From Bimastos eiseni (taxonomy: Eukaryota; Annelida; Clitellata; Crassiclitellata; Lumbricidae), in assembly GCA_959347315.1 (NCBI GenBank), contig OY365814.1, positions 34,887,629 through 34,951,628 on the forward strand: a DNA stretch of 64,000 bases. Reading direction: 5' to 3'. Shown in pieces: positions 49,865-60,704 of this stretch. Position 1 is the first letter of the stretch. The number at the start of each line of letters is the position of its first letter. The notes beneath the pieces were generated by a model. It did not search any database, was not told the DNA's origin, and worked only from the letters and a program-made list of their open reading frames with translations. The translations under genes and the position numbers were made by a program.

Positions 49865-50030
49865 TCGCGATAAACCTCCAACGCTTTCTTTCCGAGGTCG
49901 CGTCCGTTAATGCTACAAATGCCGACGCCTAGCGAAAGTTGGACTAATTAACCTCATGGTATATACGATTTCGAACTCGGTTCCTCAGCTCTGCGCCCCA
50001 GTGCGTTCACCATTATACTACGGCCCTCTG
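49865..50030 (-). mobile_element. SINE family A, head and part of the body
   Basis: Reverse orientation. CGACGCCTAGCGAAAG, then CGAACTCGGTTCCTCAGCTC and an A-box-like end (on minus, GGGCCGTAGTATAATGGTGA). The 3' half and tail are missing. Confidence 0.82.
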
Positions 50031-50564
50031 ATCTTTTGTGATGTGTAGGTGATTTATTAAATTAATGCAATTTTGTAGAAATTATGTCACAGCTGTTTGA
50101 GACAGGTATGCTTATAACGACACCTGTAGGTCTACCTCACGAACTACTTCTGAAAGTTTTTACTTGAGACCTAACTTTTTTCTGAAAAGGATCTTTTAAA
50201 TAGATATCAAAAAGTATTACCAGTTAACGAAGATGTTCTGTTGAGGCTTATTAACAAGTGTTGTGTCTGCGTCTTTATCCAAGTGAGGAGTGAGACTTTC
50301 CATCAGAGGCATGTAAAAAGTTTTTGTTACTTTTACTTTTCAATGTTAATATTGTTTCCAATCCCATGGAGCGCCTTTTCTACATACAGGAGATCAAGAC
50401 AATATTGACACTTCAGCCATTGACACCGACAGAGGTTATGTGAAACTTTCAACAGGAGTCTTTCTGAGAAAATAAGCTATGTTTCGAACAATATCGAACT
50501 GGATGAGCAAGGTAGGAACTCTTTGTTGACATTACAATTTGTTGTGATTTTTAGGCATTTCTTT

Positions 50565-50715
50565 AGCGCCAGCCCAGACTCAGACTGGCCATGTGTGTGC
50601 CATAGGTTTGAAGTGTTGGCGACTTACATTGCCTTGGTCTTGCCATAAGAATACAGTCCTTTGCCTCGCCGTCTCATCTACCAACAGCCGATGTGCTCAT
50701 CGTTGAGACTCATCA
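50565..50715 (-). mobile_element. SINE family B, fragment
   Basis: Reverse-oriented body strings related to 13005-13265: GGCGACTTACATTGCCTTGG, CCTTTGCCTCGCCGTCTC, ACCAACAGCCGATGTGCTC. No B box recognised in this piece. Confidence 0.5.
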
Positions 50716-51372
50716 TCTGTTTTTTTGCGTTCAGTCTTTCCCAGGTCGACCTTATGGATATGCCAGCCCAATAAGGACTGCAAACATGTTGGGTTTTTGG
50801 ACTTTTTTAAATTAGATTTTTTGTTTTTTATAGCAAATAACAAAAGATACAAAAGATGGCAATTTTTATTTTATTTTTTTTCAAAATATTTGTGTTCGAT
50901 TTACTAACATTACTATTATATTATTAATTGTGTGTTATACTTATTCGGTCCGAAATCAAGCTAAATTAATTATAAAAAACGTGTTGGAGCTCTTTTTCCT
51001 CCTGTTTTTGATGCTTTTATAACAAAACTGTTGTTACAAAATCCAAAGGAAAACTAAGAACCAAATAAAACCAAAAAACAACTTCTCAAGTCTGTTTTTT
51101 GCACCTCTGCAATTTACAAATAGCTGTTATTGTTAAAATTTAAAGCGCTATATAATTTATTTCGCATTTGCCGCTGGTGACTAGAGAACCAGCTGTTAGC
51201 CATTGTCATCTTAAGCTAAACTTACAGTTTCCTAAGTTAAAGTATTCTTTGCGATGTACCGTTTGATAACTTCTAATAGTTTTCTTTAGCGTGCAAATGG
51301 TAACAAGTTTTGGTATGTTTATGTTGTGGTGTGTGAATCGTTTGCTTTGATTTAACTTTGTTTTGGGACGGA

Positions 51373-54300
51373 ATGTTGCCTTTCATCCGGGTATCGCTTC
51401 AGTTGGGCTTTCTATGGGGCTGTGTTTGTCATCTGAAAACATTATGGACTGCTGCAGCTACAACCGATTATCAGATCTTCTCGGAACGACCAACCGCAGA
51501 GAATGACTCGCCAGATTATGTTGGTGTTTTCGGTACGAAATTTTCAATATACGATGCTCGCGCCTTCGATGCCTATAACAAATGTGTCACCTCAAATTTC
51601 TAGAGAGCAATGCGCTGCCTGAAGGACTATCGAATAAATGAATATTTATCAGTTGGCAGCTGTAATGATGACATAATAGTTCTCTCCCTAGACAGTCAGA
51701 TCTTCCCATTGACACATTTATATAGCGCTGTCATGTTGACAGTTGGACTGTGGATTATATTTGCCATTTATGGTTTGGAGTTCATTCAAATTGATTGACT
51801 TGATGTAAAGTGGTTATAAATTTAATATAATTTAATTGTGTGTTTATTTAATTGTTGTTGAACTTTTTCATGTTGTGGTAAGATGTTGATTTTTCAGGCC
51901 ATTAAATCAAGATAGTAATACGGTTGTCATGTGACACTGAAGAAGACCGATCGTTGTGTTTTAGGAGCCTGTGATCGTCCGATATTGGATCATGGAGAGA
52001 TCGACGAGTGGAAGAGCAACTTCACGGCTGGGGAGCAAGTGGAGGTGAGCTGCGTAGACGGTTTCCGGTTCCAGAACACCAAGTCGACCGTGATGGTCAT
52101 TGTCTGCCAGATGGATGGGTCGTGGGTCGACAGTCTTGGCATGAGGGATGTACCCAAGTGTGAACGTAAGTCATGCGTCATATCATGGTCGACTGATACA
52201 TCATAGAGGCTGCAATGCATCCAAAACTCATTATCTAGCGTAGTGCTGCGTGCCCCGCTACTAACATGATCCTCAGTCCTACTCTTTCGGCTGCGCTGGT
52301 CTCCTTGTCTAGTGTGAATATATATTAAACTTGGCTTGTTTGACCTACAAAGCCCTCAGCATCAGCAAATCTGGCTCTATCTTCTTGCACTACTAATTCG
52401 TTACATCCTACCTCATTGCCTGCGATCATACATCTTGTGGTTTAATTTTGCTGTACAGATGCTATGCAAAACCATGCATTCTCTGTGGTAGACTGTAGGG
52501 TTTGGAATAACCTTTCTTTCTGGAGTTACATCTGTTTCCTAAATCGTGTAATTATACTTTACCCCTTTACCGTGAACCCGAGATATCTCGTCCAACGTAA
52601 GTCACTGTGCACCTTGAACCCCGAGTTATCTCATGATAACCATATGCGTCTATTTACTCACCGCGTATCCAGTATCAACTCGTCCTATCCACAATTAGCA
52701 GAAGATTATAGTTTTGCAATTGTGGTAACGGCTTTCTATATAAAAAGTTACATCATTTGCTGGGTTGACCGATCAAAAATAACCCATTTGAAACCTATGT
52801 CATAACCATTTAGATGATCGCTGCGCGATCATTGCTTATCCTACGTGGTCGTTGGGTCTAAATGTGACTTACGTTGCGACGAAATACATCGTTTTTTGTT
52901 GAAAGTGACAATAGTTTGTCCAATTTAGACAGTGATCATGATAGAAAATTAAATGTAGCCTAGTTCTAATCATGCTACTGTTTCAGAAAAATAATGATTA
53001 CAGCAAGGATTGCCGAAAATCCTTTGCCACTTGTGTGGTCAAGAGATGGGTCACATTTTGGCCTATTTTACATCATTTATTGTCTGAAAATCATAATATA
53101 GTTCAGCAATAATGCTTATTTTAAAACTAAATACGTTTATTGTTAGGTTTCTTCGAGCAGTGATGGACTGTTGCATTTATGCACTTGCAAATATCAGTCT
53201 ACGTTTATCAATAGACCTAAAAATAATTACACGGGAGTAGAAAGAATTAAAAAAATTTATTCCCCAGTAAAGAGGTTAAAGGTCATTTGAAGACTTACCT
53301 GTTTGTCTTGGTTGGAGTTGCGAGTGCTTTAGAGTACTTGCATTGAAAGGGTGCAATGTAAATTTTTGAATGAACAAATGAATGAATTCTTGAATGTATT
53401 TTCTCTGTCAATCATACATTTTGATCTTTTCTTTTGATCAGGGATTGGAGGGTGTGCTGGGCTGCCATCGATTGTCAACGGGTTCGCCAAATACAAAACA
53501 GAGGGATACATGCCTGGGTCCGTCGCCCCCGTCTACTGTTACCCGGGTTTTCATCTGTATCCACGCTCGGCTCGACCGATATTCATCTGTACGAATGACG
53601 GACAGTGGAGACCGTTTGATGAGTTTGGTTCACTCACCTGTACAGGTCTGTTGTCTTTTGGCATTGTCTTTTGCCATTGTCTTGTGCCATGGTCTTTTTG
53701 GCATTGTCTTGTGCCATTGTCTTTTGGCTTTGTCTTTGAGCATGTTTGCTTATTATTCTAGAATCGATGTTTAATGTTTGTTGATGCCACGATTGTCTAT
53801 GCGGTTAGGATTCTGGTGTCATTGATGGCAGATTATTTGGGCAAATGGGAGGGGGCTGGAAGGATGCTGAGAGGAGGAATGTGATGATGTTGGGAGGTGG
53901 ATGGATTGAAGGAGGAATCGGAGGGGGATGGGAGGAAGCGTGAAGGAGGAAACAAAGGTGGTTGGGAGAAGGACAGAAGGAAGGTGGTTGAAAGTTGGAA
54001 GAAGGGGTGGAGGTGGATGTTCGGATGGTGATGTTAGGATGAAAGGGAGGATGCTGAGAGGAGGATGTTGGAAAGAGGACAGAATGAAGATGGGAGGGAT
54101 GTTGGGAGGAGGACTGATGGAAGGTGGGTAGAGGATGCAGGTTGGGTGATTGGGATAAGTGTAATCTGTGTTGTGATGGCCTTAGGGCAGACGATGCTTG
54201 AAGTGCTATGTCCCTATGCCTTGCCATGTCATCAATTAGAGCAGAGTGATTCTTGTCGGCTTTTGGCGTTCTGGAGACGGGGATGAGGAACATGGTCAAA

Positions 54301-57300
54301 GGACTGACAGACAGACAGAGAGACAGACAGAGAGACAGACAGAGCAATAATGGGAAAAATACTGAAGAAATGTATGAGAACAGGGAATGAAGCAGATACA
54401 TACATACTTACACACATACTTACATGCATGCATAGGGCCTACACATGTGTAGCCCTACTTGCGCACATGATTGAGTGCCTCTGAGTATATATGGCTCGAA
54501 GAGGCGCTATATAAATTCTTGCAACGAATAATATACTCATAAACATACAGACACAATGCCTGATATTAATTGAGGTTTCTTCTTCTGTTTATTCTAGCGG
54601 TTGAAGACTGTCCTTGGCCGACCCCAATATTAGACGGCTTCTTCCAAGTCATCTCCCCAGATGGCGTCATCCTCGCTTCCGACCGTGCGGGATCCGGAAC
54701 GCGGGTCGCCTACCACTGCACCAACGGTTACGTCGTTGCCCACAACGGGTCGACCGTCCTCTCCTGCGTCGATGGGGAATGGGTCGGGGAGCGACCGGCC
54801 TGCAGACGGAGGCTGTCCTCCGATCGGTGCGCCCGCCCGCCCGCGGTGGACCGCGCCCGTGCGTTGCTTGACAACGGTTCCTACGTCTACGATCCAGACG
54901 CGACCTTTGCACACGACACCGGCATCATCTACATCTGCGATTACGGTTTCTACCAGCAGGGGTCGTCGCGAGTGACCTGCGTGTCGGGTGAGTGGATAGG
55001 GCAGGGGCCAAGGTGTCTCCCGGAGGAGATTTACTGCGGCACGCCTCCTTCTCTTCTGCACGGCGACTTCAGTCTCCTCGGAAGGGAGGCCGGTCTGTCC
55101 GTCACCGGGAAGAAGTATCCCACCGGAGTGAGAGCGTTCTATTACTGTAATAATGGATTCCGGTTGAAGGAGGTGAATTTCTCCATTCTGACGTGCTCCG
55201 ACGGAGCGTGGAAAGGGAATTTTACGGAATGCGGTAAGTCTTTTCTCCAGTTTCATCTTCTTCTTGTCATTCGTTTGAGGACATTGTTTGTTGGCTGTGG
55301 TTTAATAGCTCTGTTTTATTACATGGATGACTTGCATTGCCCTCCTTCTTTCTCCAGATTTGGGACTGGCACTACTACATTCAAGGTAGTGGTGGAAGCT
55401 TTGACAGTGTATTTCTATGAGATCAGCTTTTATTCTGCTCTGGGTGTGTTCACATGCGTGCGAATATTCATGAGTTCCACATGAAATTATTTGAAGCTAC
55501 TAATTAGAATTGACGGATATTAATTGACTGTGGCTGTGTCTGCTAATGGATATTCATGAGCCTCATATAAACATACATTCCTCTATGTATGTAGGTTACT
55601 ACTCTGTGTGCTTCACTAAGGTCATGAGCTGGGAACGTGTGTGTGTGTGTGCTGGTGAATATTCTTGAGCTCTTAATGTTTGCTTATATTTACTCATGAA
55701 TATTCATGTGCTCTGAATTTGTGTGCCTATGCTAATGAATATTAATGAGCATTGAATGTTTGTCAATTGCAATTTATGTTATCTGAATTTGTGTTTTCTA
55801 ATAAATATTCATCAGCTCTGATTTTGTGCTTGCTAATAACCATAACCACAGTTTTTTATTGTTTCACCATCATTATACAAATGTAGGTAACAAATTCTCT
55901 GTGAACAAATTAATGTATATAATTTATACATCATTATTAATTTAGTTATGAACTAATAGCATCAGAGTAAGAATTAACATTTTTTTGTTTTAATGGATAT
56001 TCATAAGCTCTGAATTTGTGTGCTTTTGCTGCTGAATATTATTAAGCTTTGAATGTTTTTGTCAGTTGATAATCATGAGCTCAGAATGTGTGTGTGTTTT
56101 GTAATTATTATTTATGAGCTTTGAATGTTTGTGTTTTGTAATTAAAATTCAGGATCACTGAGTTCGTGTTTGCTAATAAATATTCATGATCTGTGCCTGC
56201 ACTTCTGTAGTCCGTAGGACGGCGTGTGACCAGCCTATGGACATTGAGAATGGCAACTGGATCATAAAGTCTTTCTACCCTGACTTTCGCATTGGCGTCA
56301 CTGTATCCTACGAATGTGAGGATGGCTTCAAGGCCGTCGGAGCAACGGAGATCACGTGCCAAGTGTCCGGATACTGGTCGGACTATGGTCCACGATGCCT
56401 CCCTCTCGGTTTGTATATCTCCCTCTCGGTTTCTATGTCTCCCTCTCGGTTTGTTTATCTCCCTCTCGGTTTCTATGTCTCCCTCTCGGTTTGTTTATCT
56501 CCCTCTCGGTTTCTATGTCTCCCTCTCGGTTTGTATATCTCCCTCTCGGTTTCTATGTCTCCCTCTCGGTTTGTATATCTCCCTCTCGGTTTCTATGTCT
56601 CCCTCTCGGTTTGTTTATCTCCCTCTCGGTTTGTATATCTCCCTCTCGGTTTGTATATCTCCCTCTCGGTTTCTATGTCTCCCTCTCGGTTTGTTTATCT
56701 CCCTCTCGGTTTCTATGTCTCCCTCTCGGTTTGTTTATCTCCCTCTCGGTTTCTATGTCTCCCTCTTGGTTTGTTTATCTCCCTCTCGGTTTGTATATCT
56801 CCCTCTCGGTTTCTATGTCTCCCTCTCGGTTTGTTTATCTCCCTCTCGGTTTCTATGTCTCCCTCTCGGTTTTTATATCTCCCTCTCGGTTTCTATGTCT
56901 CCCTCTCGGTTTTTATATCTCCCTCTCGGTTTCTATGTCTCCCTCTCGGTTTGTTTATCTCCCTCTCGGTTTGTATATCTCCCTCTCGGTTTGTATATCT
57001 CCCTCTCGGTTTCTATGTCTCCCTCTCGGTTTGTTTATCTCCCTCTCGGTTTCTATGTCTCCCTCTCGGTTTGTTTATCTCCCTCTCGGTTTCTATGTCT
57101 CCCTCTCGGTTTGTTTATCTCCCTCTCGGTTTCTATGTCTCCCTCTCGGTTTGTTTATCTCCCTCTCGGTTTCTATGTCTCCCTCTTGGTTTGTTTATCT
57201 CCCTCTCGGTTTGTATATCTCCCTCTCGGTTTCTATGTCTCCCTCTCGGTTTGTTTATCTCCCTCTCGGTTTCTATGTCTCCCTCTCGGTTTTTATATCT

Positions 57301-60300
57301 CCCTCTCGGTTTCTATGTCTCCCTCTCGGTTTTTATATCTCCCTCTCGGTTTCTATGTCTCCCTCTCGGTTTGTTTATCTCCCTCTCGGTTTCTATGTCT
57401 CCCTCTCGGTTTGTTTATCTCCCTCTCGGTTTCTATGTCTCCCTCTCGGTTTGTATATCTCCCTCTCGGTTTCTATGTCTCCCTCTCGGTTTGTTTATCT
57501 CCCTCTCGGTTTCTATGTCTCCCTCTCGGTTTGTTTATCTCCCTCTCGGTTTCTATGTCTCCCTCTCGGTTTGTTTATCTCCCTCTCGGTTTCTATGTCT
57601 CCCTCTCGGTTTGTATATCTCCCTCTCGGTTTCTATGTCTCCCTCTCGGTTTGTTTATCTCCCTCTCGGTTTCTATGTCTCCCTCTCGGTTTGTTTATCT
57701 CCCTCTCGGTTTCTATGTCTCCCTCTCGGTTTGTTTATCTCCCTCTCGGTTTCTATGTCTCCCTCTCGGTTTCTATGTCTACCTCTCGGTTTGTATATCT
57801 CCCTCTTGGTTTATATGTCTCCGGTGTTCAAGCAGGTTAAATTATTTGGGTGCTCCTTTTCGTTTGTGTCTTCCGATGTCTTTGGGACTTGATGTTCATT
57901 TAGTTGGTAACATTACTTACAATGTTTTCAGAGATAACGACGTGGGTTCGAATTTCATCCTCTCAGACAGGTTTTGTGTTGGGACCCTGAGCAAAGTAAT
58001 TTATCAACTATTACTTGGTCACCAGATAGGGCACCTAATTACATGTATACTTATTATATTAATTAAAATATATATGTTGATGTGAATGTATGTATGTATG
58101 ATTGGTCATTAAGTTATTAAAGTTGCACTTATGAAATGTGTTACAGACTTGTAAATTGATTCTTTGGATATTATTAGTAATTTTCCTTTAATTTTAAACT
58201 TTCAAACTGCTGTATGATTATAAACATATTATAAGCGAATGATGACAAATTATTATTACCGGAGCCAAGCAGCGTCCATTTCACTATACGTCAACCTTTC
58301 GAGGATACGGTTATCGAACTCGGTTCCTCAACTCAGAGCACCAGTCATCTATGAAGAACATCTGCAAATGTAACTTTACAACCTCCTCTGACCTGATGCC
58401 ATTAGTTGAAGCCTTCTGCACTAGACCCTGGCATAATAGATGTTACTAATTACAGTCGATTAATCGGTCGTCTTTCGAGACGCATTGATGAGTAGACAAT
58501 GTCTTTCTGCCATCTAGATCTTTACTGTGCTGAGCCAGAGCCAGTCACTCACGGCTTCTACATGTGCAAGCCGAGTCACTGCGACTTCTTCCGAGTTGGA
58601 ACCGAGGTTCATCGCGTCTGTCGCAAGAACTTTGAGCCGAACCCTTCGTCTGCGCTCGTTCAGACTTGTCTTCCCGGTGGACAGTGGTCTGGCGAGAAAC
58701 CAGTCTGCCTTAGAGGCATGTCTATCTGTTCTCTCGAATTGTTACTTTATGGTAGAATTTATATGTGACGCCTGTGACTGTTTTGTTTCTGTGGATTTAT
58801 TTATTTTGGAAATAATATTTGTTAAATAATTGTATTGATAGTAGAAGTGATGATTGATTTAGTTGTCATTGTCTTTGTTTTAAATCAGCTCTCACTATTC
58901 ACATAATTTGGTGCAGTTAATGAAAGTTGATTTTGGTTCAGTTAATAAGTAAGTGGTTGCTGCTGAACTCTTTTATTAAAAAGGCTTTGCATACTAGTCG
59001 CCAATAACTAGAAGATTTTAAAGTGATTCATGCAGTTATAAAATTTAATACAGTTACAAGTGGTTACGATTGTTAACAATGAGAGCCTGAGGTCATTGAC
59101 AGAGAGCAAAGCAACAACCGTGTTGCACAATGGTTGGTTGTTGCATTCACCAAAGCCTTCGTTGTTTCTATTGTTTTCCCCAGCGAGCGACGCAACAACG
59201 GATTCCTATTCGCTCAACACCAACTCATTTATCGTCGTCATTTCAACGGCCTGTGGCGTTCTCAGTCTTCTACTGGCGATAATGGGGGTCGTCCTATTGA
59301 AGCGACGCCTCAGGCCGAACAGCCGCCTCTGTGCTCCGGCTCCCGGGCCTCCCTCCCACTGCGACTACTCCAGCCAACACCTCAACGACCAAGATCGAGA
59401 GGCTCTGATCCCACACATCGACTTCGCCCCGTCCGTTCCCGCTACCCTCCCCACGTACGAGGATGCGATCATGAATTCCCGATCCTCTTCCAGTCCTTGG
59501 GTGTCCTCCTCCAGGCATCGCCATGACTTCCGTTCTTTCCCGGCTTCCAGAACAATGGGTTCAGTTGCTCCGTTGATGCGTGATCAACTCGCAACAGATT
59601 CGTCCCAACACCGGAATTCGATCACAACGATGGCGAGCGGAATGATTGTCTTTGGATCGATAGACACAGTCAACGTCAGCGACGGCACCTCGACTTCCGT
59701 CACAGTTGACACTTGTGACTCAATGGCGTCAAATCCGTCGATTGCGATGTCGCATCGTGCAGCGGCCGGAAGCATTGACTCGGCTTCGGCAAATGAGATG
59801 ACGTCTCTTGACATCGCAACAGGTAATGGCCTTCTACGCTCATCTGTTCCTTTAGTCTTTTATTAGGGATCAACCGAAACTTGGCTTGGCAGAGTTTTGT
59901 AGTACTCGTCATTACTCGGACTCAAACAATTTGGCGGAGTTTTAATAAAAATTGCTTTTCGGATTTTCTGTTTTTAAAACGAAAATCGGATTTTTTTATT
60001 TACAAAACGACAATTGACCTAACTAAAGGTACAAATACTGTTACTTGTAGAACTTACTAGAGCTTTCGATTTCATTGGATAAATTGAGGCAAAACCAAAT
60101 GTTTCATAAAATTTGCAAACTCCCAAACTCTGAATCAAGAGAATAAGACTTTTTAAATTATTTGAAGCTTGGTACAATTAAACTCATAAAACTCTGACTC
60201 TGTTGAAATTGACAAAGATGTTTGAGCTGATCGGTTTGTTCCTATCATCAATGACAGTGTCGTCATTTCATCTTGGCTGGTCCAACCGAATTATTTGTAT

Positions 60301-60704
60301 TGTTTAATTTGAAATTGCAATCAACTTCATTTGACTCCATGGATCTTTGAGAACCACCTGAATAGCGTTGTCTATTTTATTCTATTTTATTGTCTTTGAT
60401 CGTATTGTGTTGTCTTATGTACTATTATGCCCGAGTTTTACGCATTGTATCGTATGGTATGTTTTTGAGAGACTGAAATAAAGGATTATTGCAGGGTCGA
60501 GTGAATGTTTGCTGTGTTTTTATATTCTGTTCATCTTTCTTCTTTCTCTGCGATTTCACAGGTCTGCTCGATCGGAGAGATCACGAAACCACGGCAATCG
60601 TTTCCGAAGCTTCCTCGGCCGAGCGTTTCCTTGGAGACATGGGTCGATCGCACAGCGATTCGACGCCAATTCTTGAGGTGTCAGAGGAGGGAAAGGACGA
60701 GTAG
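51373..60704 (+). CDS. Seven-sushi-domain type I membrane protein
   Basis: Coding exons: 51373-51532, 51965-52165, 53442-53645, 54598-55233, 56211-56408, 58518-58715, 59184-59822, 60562-60704; total 2379 nt, 792 aa. Every internal exon is phase 1-1, the usual symmetry of sushi (CCP) modules. A hydrophobic N-terminus (LPFIRVSLQLGFLWGCVC) should be the signal peptide. Sushi 1 and 2 have one exon each, 3-5 share the 636-bp exon, 6 and 7 have one each; each module shows four spaced Cys and GxW near the third. Exon 7 encodes a membrane helix (SFIVVISTACGVLSLLLAIM) followed by KRR, then a tail with LPTYEDAI, similar to the PY-like motif in SUSD4/SUSD6-type proteins. Sushi domains bind proteins, often in complement control or adhesion; the ligand is unknown. 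The exon 6 donor is uncertain: GC at 58716 fits the domain end, and a GT at 58752 is the in-phase alternative. Confidence 0.87.
51714..51742 (-). repeat. GCGCTATATAAA motif, reverse copy
   Basis: CACATTTATATAGCGCTGTC in intron 1 of the sushi gene; only the tail half of the motif is clear. Confidence 0.4.
52320..53385 (+). pseudogene. LINE (CR1/L2-like) 3' fragment, copy 3, split by an insertion
   Basis: Left part (52320-52561) has an ACKT/TYKALSISKSG-like string and NHAFSVVDCRVWNNLSF. The right part (53276-53385) continues with the family 3' end (LKTYLF, then a GTGCAATGTAAATTTTTGAA tail with (TGAA)n). The two halves align continuously with copy 2 at 38830-38985 when the piggyBac-like insert between them is removed. 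Confidence 0.78.
52562..53275. mobile_element. piggyBac-like MITE nested in a LINE
   Basis: Ends CCCCTTTACCGTG (left) and, read inverted, CCTCTTTACTGGG (right). TTAA follows the right end (53276-53279) and TTTA, a one-base variant, precedes the left (52558-52561). Comparison with copy 2 of the LINE predicts one TTAA at the empty site. No transposase frame in 714 bp. Confidence 0.72.
53825..54160. repeat. Degenerate G/A-rich (GGAGGATG) array, sushi gene intron 3
   Basis: Imprecise GGGAGGAGGAT / GGAAGGTGG repeats over about 330 bp. Open frames on both strands are compositional. Confidence 0.75.
54468..54530 (+). repeat. GCGCTATATAAA hairpin motif
   Basis: GAGTGCCTCTGAGTATATAT, then GAAGAGGCGCTATATAAATT. 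Arms GTGCCTCT and AGAGGCGC pair with one G-T. It ends about 70 bases before the acceptor of the three-sushi exon. Confidence 0.6.
55480..56200. repeat. Diverged repeats of an AATATTCATGAGCTCTGAAT motif
   Basis: The string TAATGAATATTCATGAGCTCTGAA recurs in diverged form roughly ten times (for example about 55540, 55690, 55735, 55805, 56000, 56070, 56110, 56180), with 50-100 bp spacing, across most of sushi-gene intron 4. An old, decayed tandem array. No coding sequence. Confidence 0.7.
56399..57825 (+). repeat. 20-bp minisatellite made of copies of a splice donor
   Basis: About 70 head-to-tail units of CCCTCTCGGTTTSTATRTCT with G/C and A/G variants and a few TTGG or TTTTT units. The first unit overlaps the last bases of sushi exon 5 (ends CCTCTCG at 56408), so each unit repeats the exon end and the GTTTGT donor. 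All three forward frames remain open across the array. A block of about 300 bp (56661-56960) recurs unchanged 420 bp downstream (57081-57380). Confidence 0.97.
58185..58345 (-). mobile_element. SINE family A copy, diverged
   Basis: Reverse orientation. TTTAAACTTTCAAACTG, AAGCAGCGTCCATTTCAC, CTATACGTCAACC, TATCGAACTCGGTTCCTCAA. The head is cut just after the B-box region. In sushi-gene intron 5, downstream of the 20-bp array. Confidence 0.75.
59864..60215. mobile_element. hAT MITE family 1, right end eroded, sushi gene intron 7
   Basis: Begins TAGGGATCAACCGAAACTTG and shares CATTACTCGGACTC and the internal GAAAATCGGATTTTTT string with the copy at 4863. The right end should read TTCATCCCTG but is lost after about 60215. 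Its TAG supplies the first in-frame stop downstream of the exon 7 donor. Confidence 0.72.

Larger units (their letters stand above)
47813..51372. other. Divergent spacer between the DEG/ENaC and sushi genes
   Basis: About 3.5 kb between two start codons on opposite strands, which must include both promoters. Contains two SINE A copies, a SINE B copy, a (GAC)n microsatellite (49215-49242) and a GACGAC-rich stretch (49318-49378). A segment around 49480-49560 is echoed at 49735-49800 and 50215-50290 (TTCTGTTGAGGCTTATTAAC motif), a diverged local triplication. No core promoter was recognised. Confidence 0.5.

Noticed and set aside
53805..54401. 198-codon Pro/Ser/His-rich minus-strand frame
   Set aside because: Reverse of a G/A-rich degenerate repeat inside a sushi-gene intron; no domain.
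54630..55256. 208-codon minus-strand frame
   Set aside because: Antisense shadow of the three-sushi exon.
56186..58085. Three overlapping frames of about 500-600 codons
   Set aside because: Only the first 223 bases are a sushi exon; the rest is the 20-bp array and intron.
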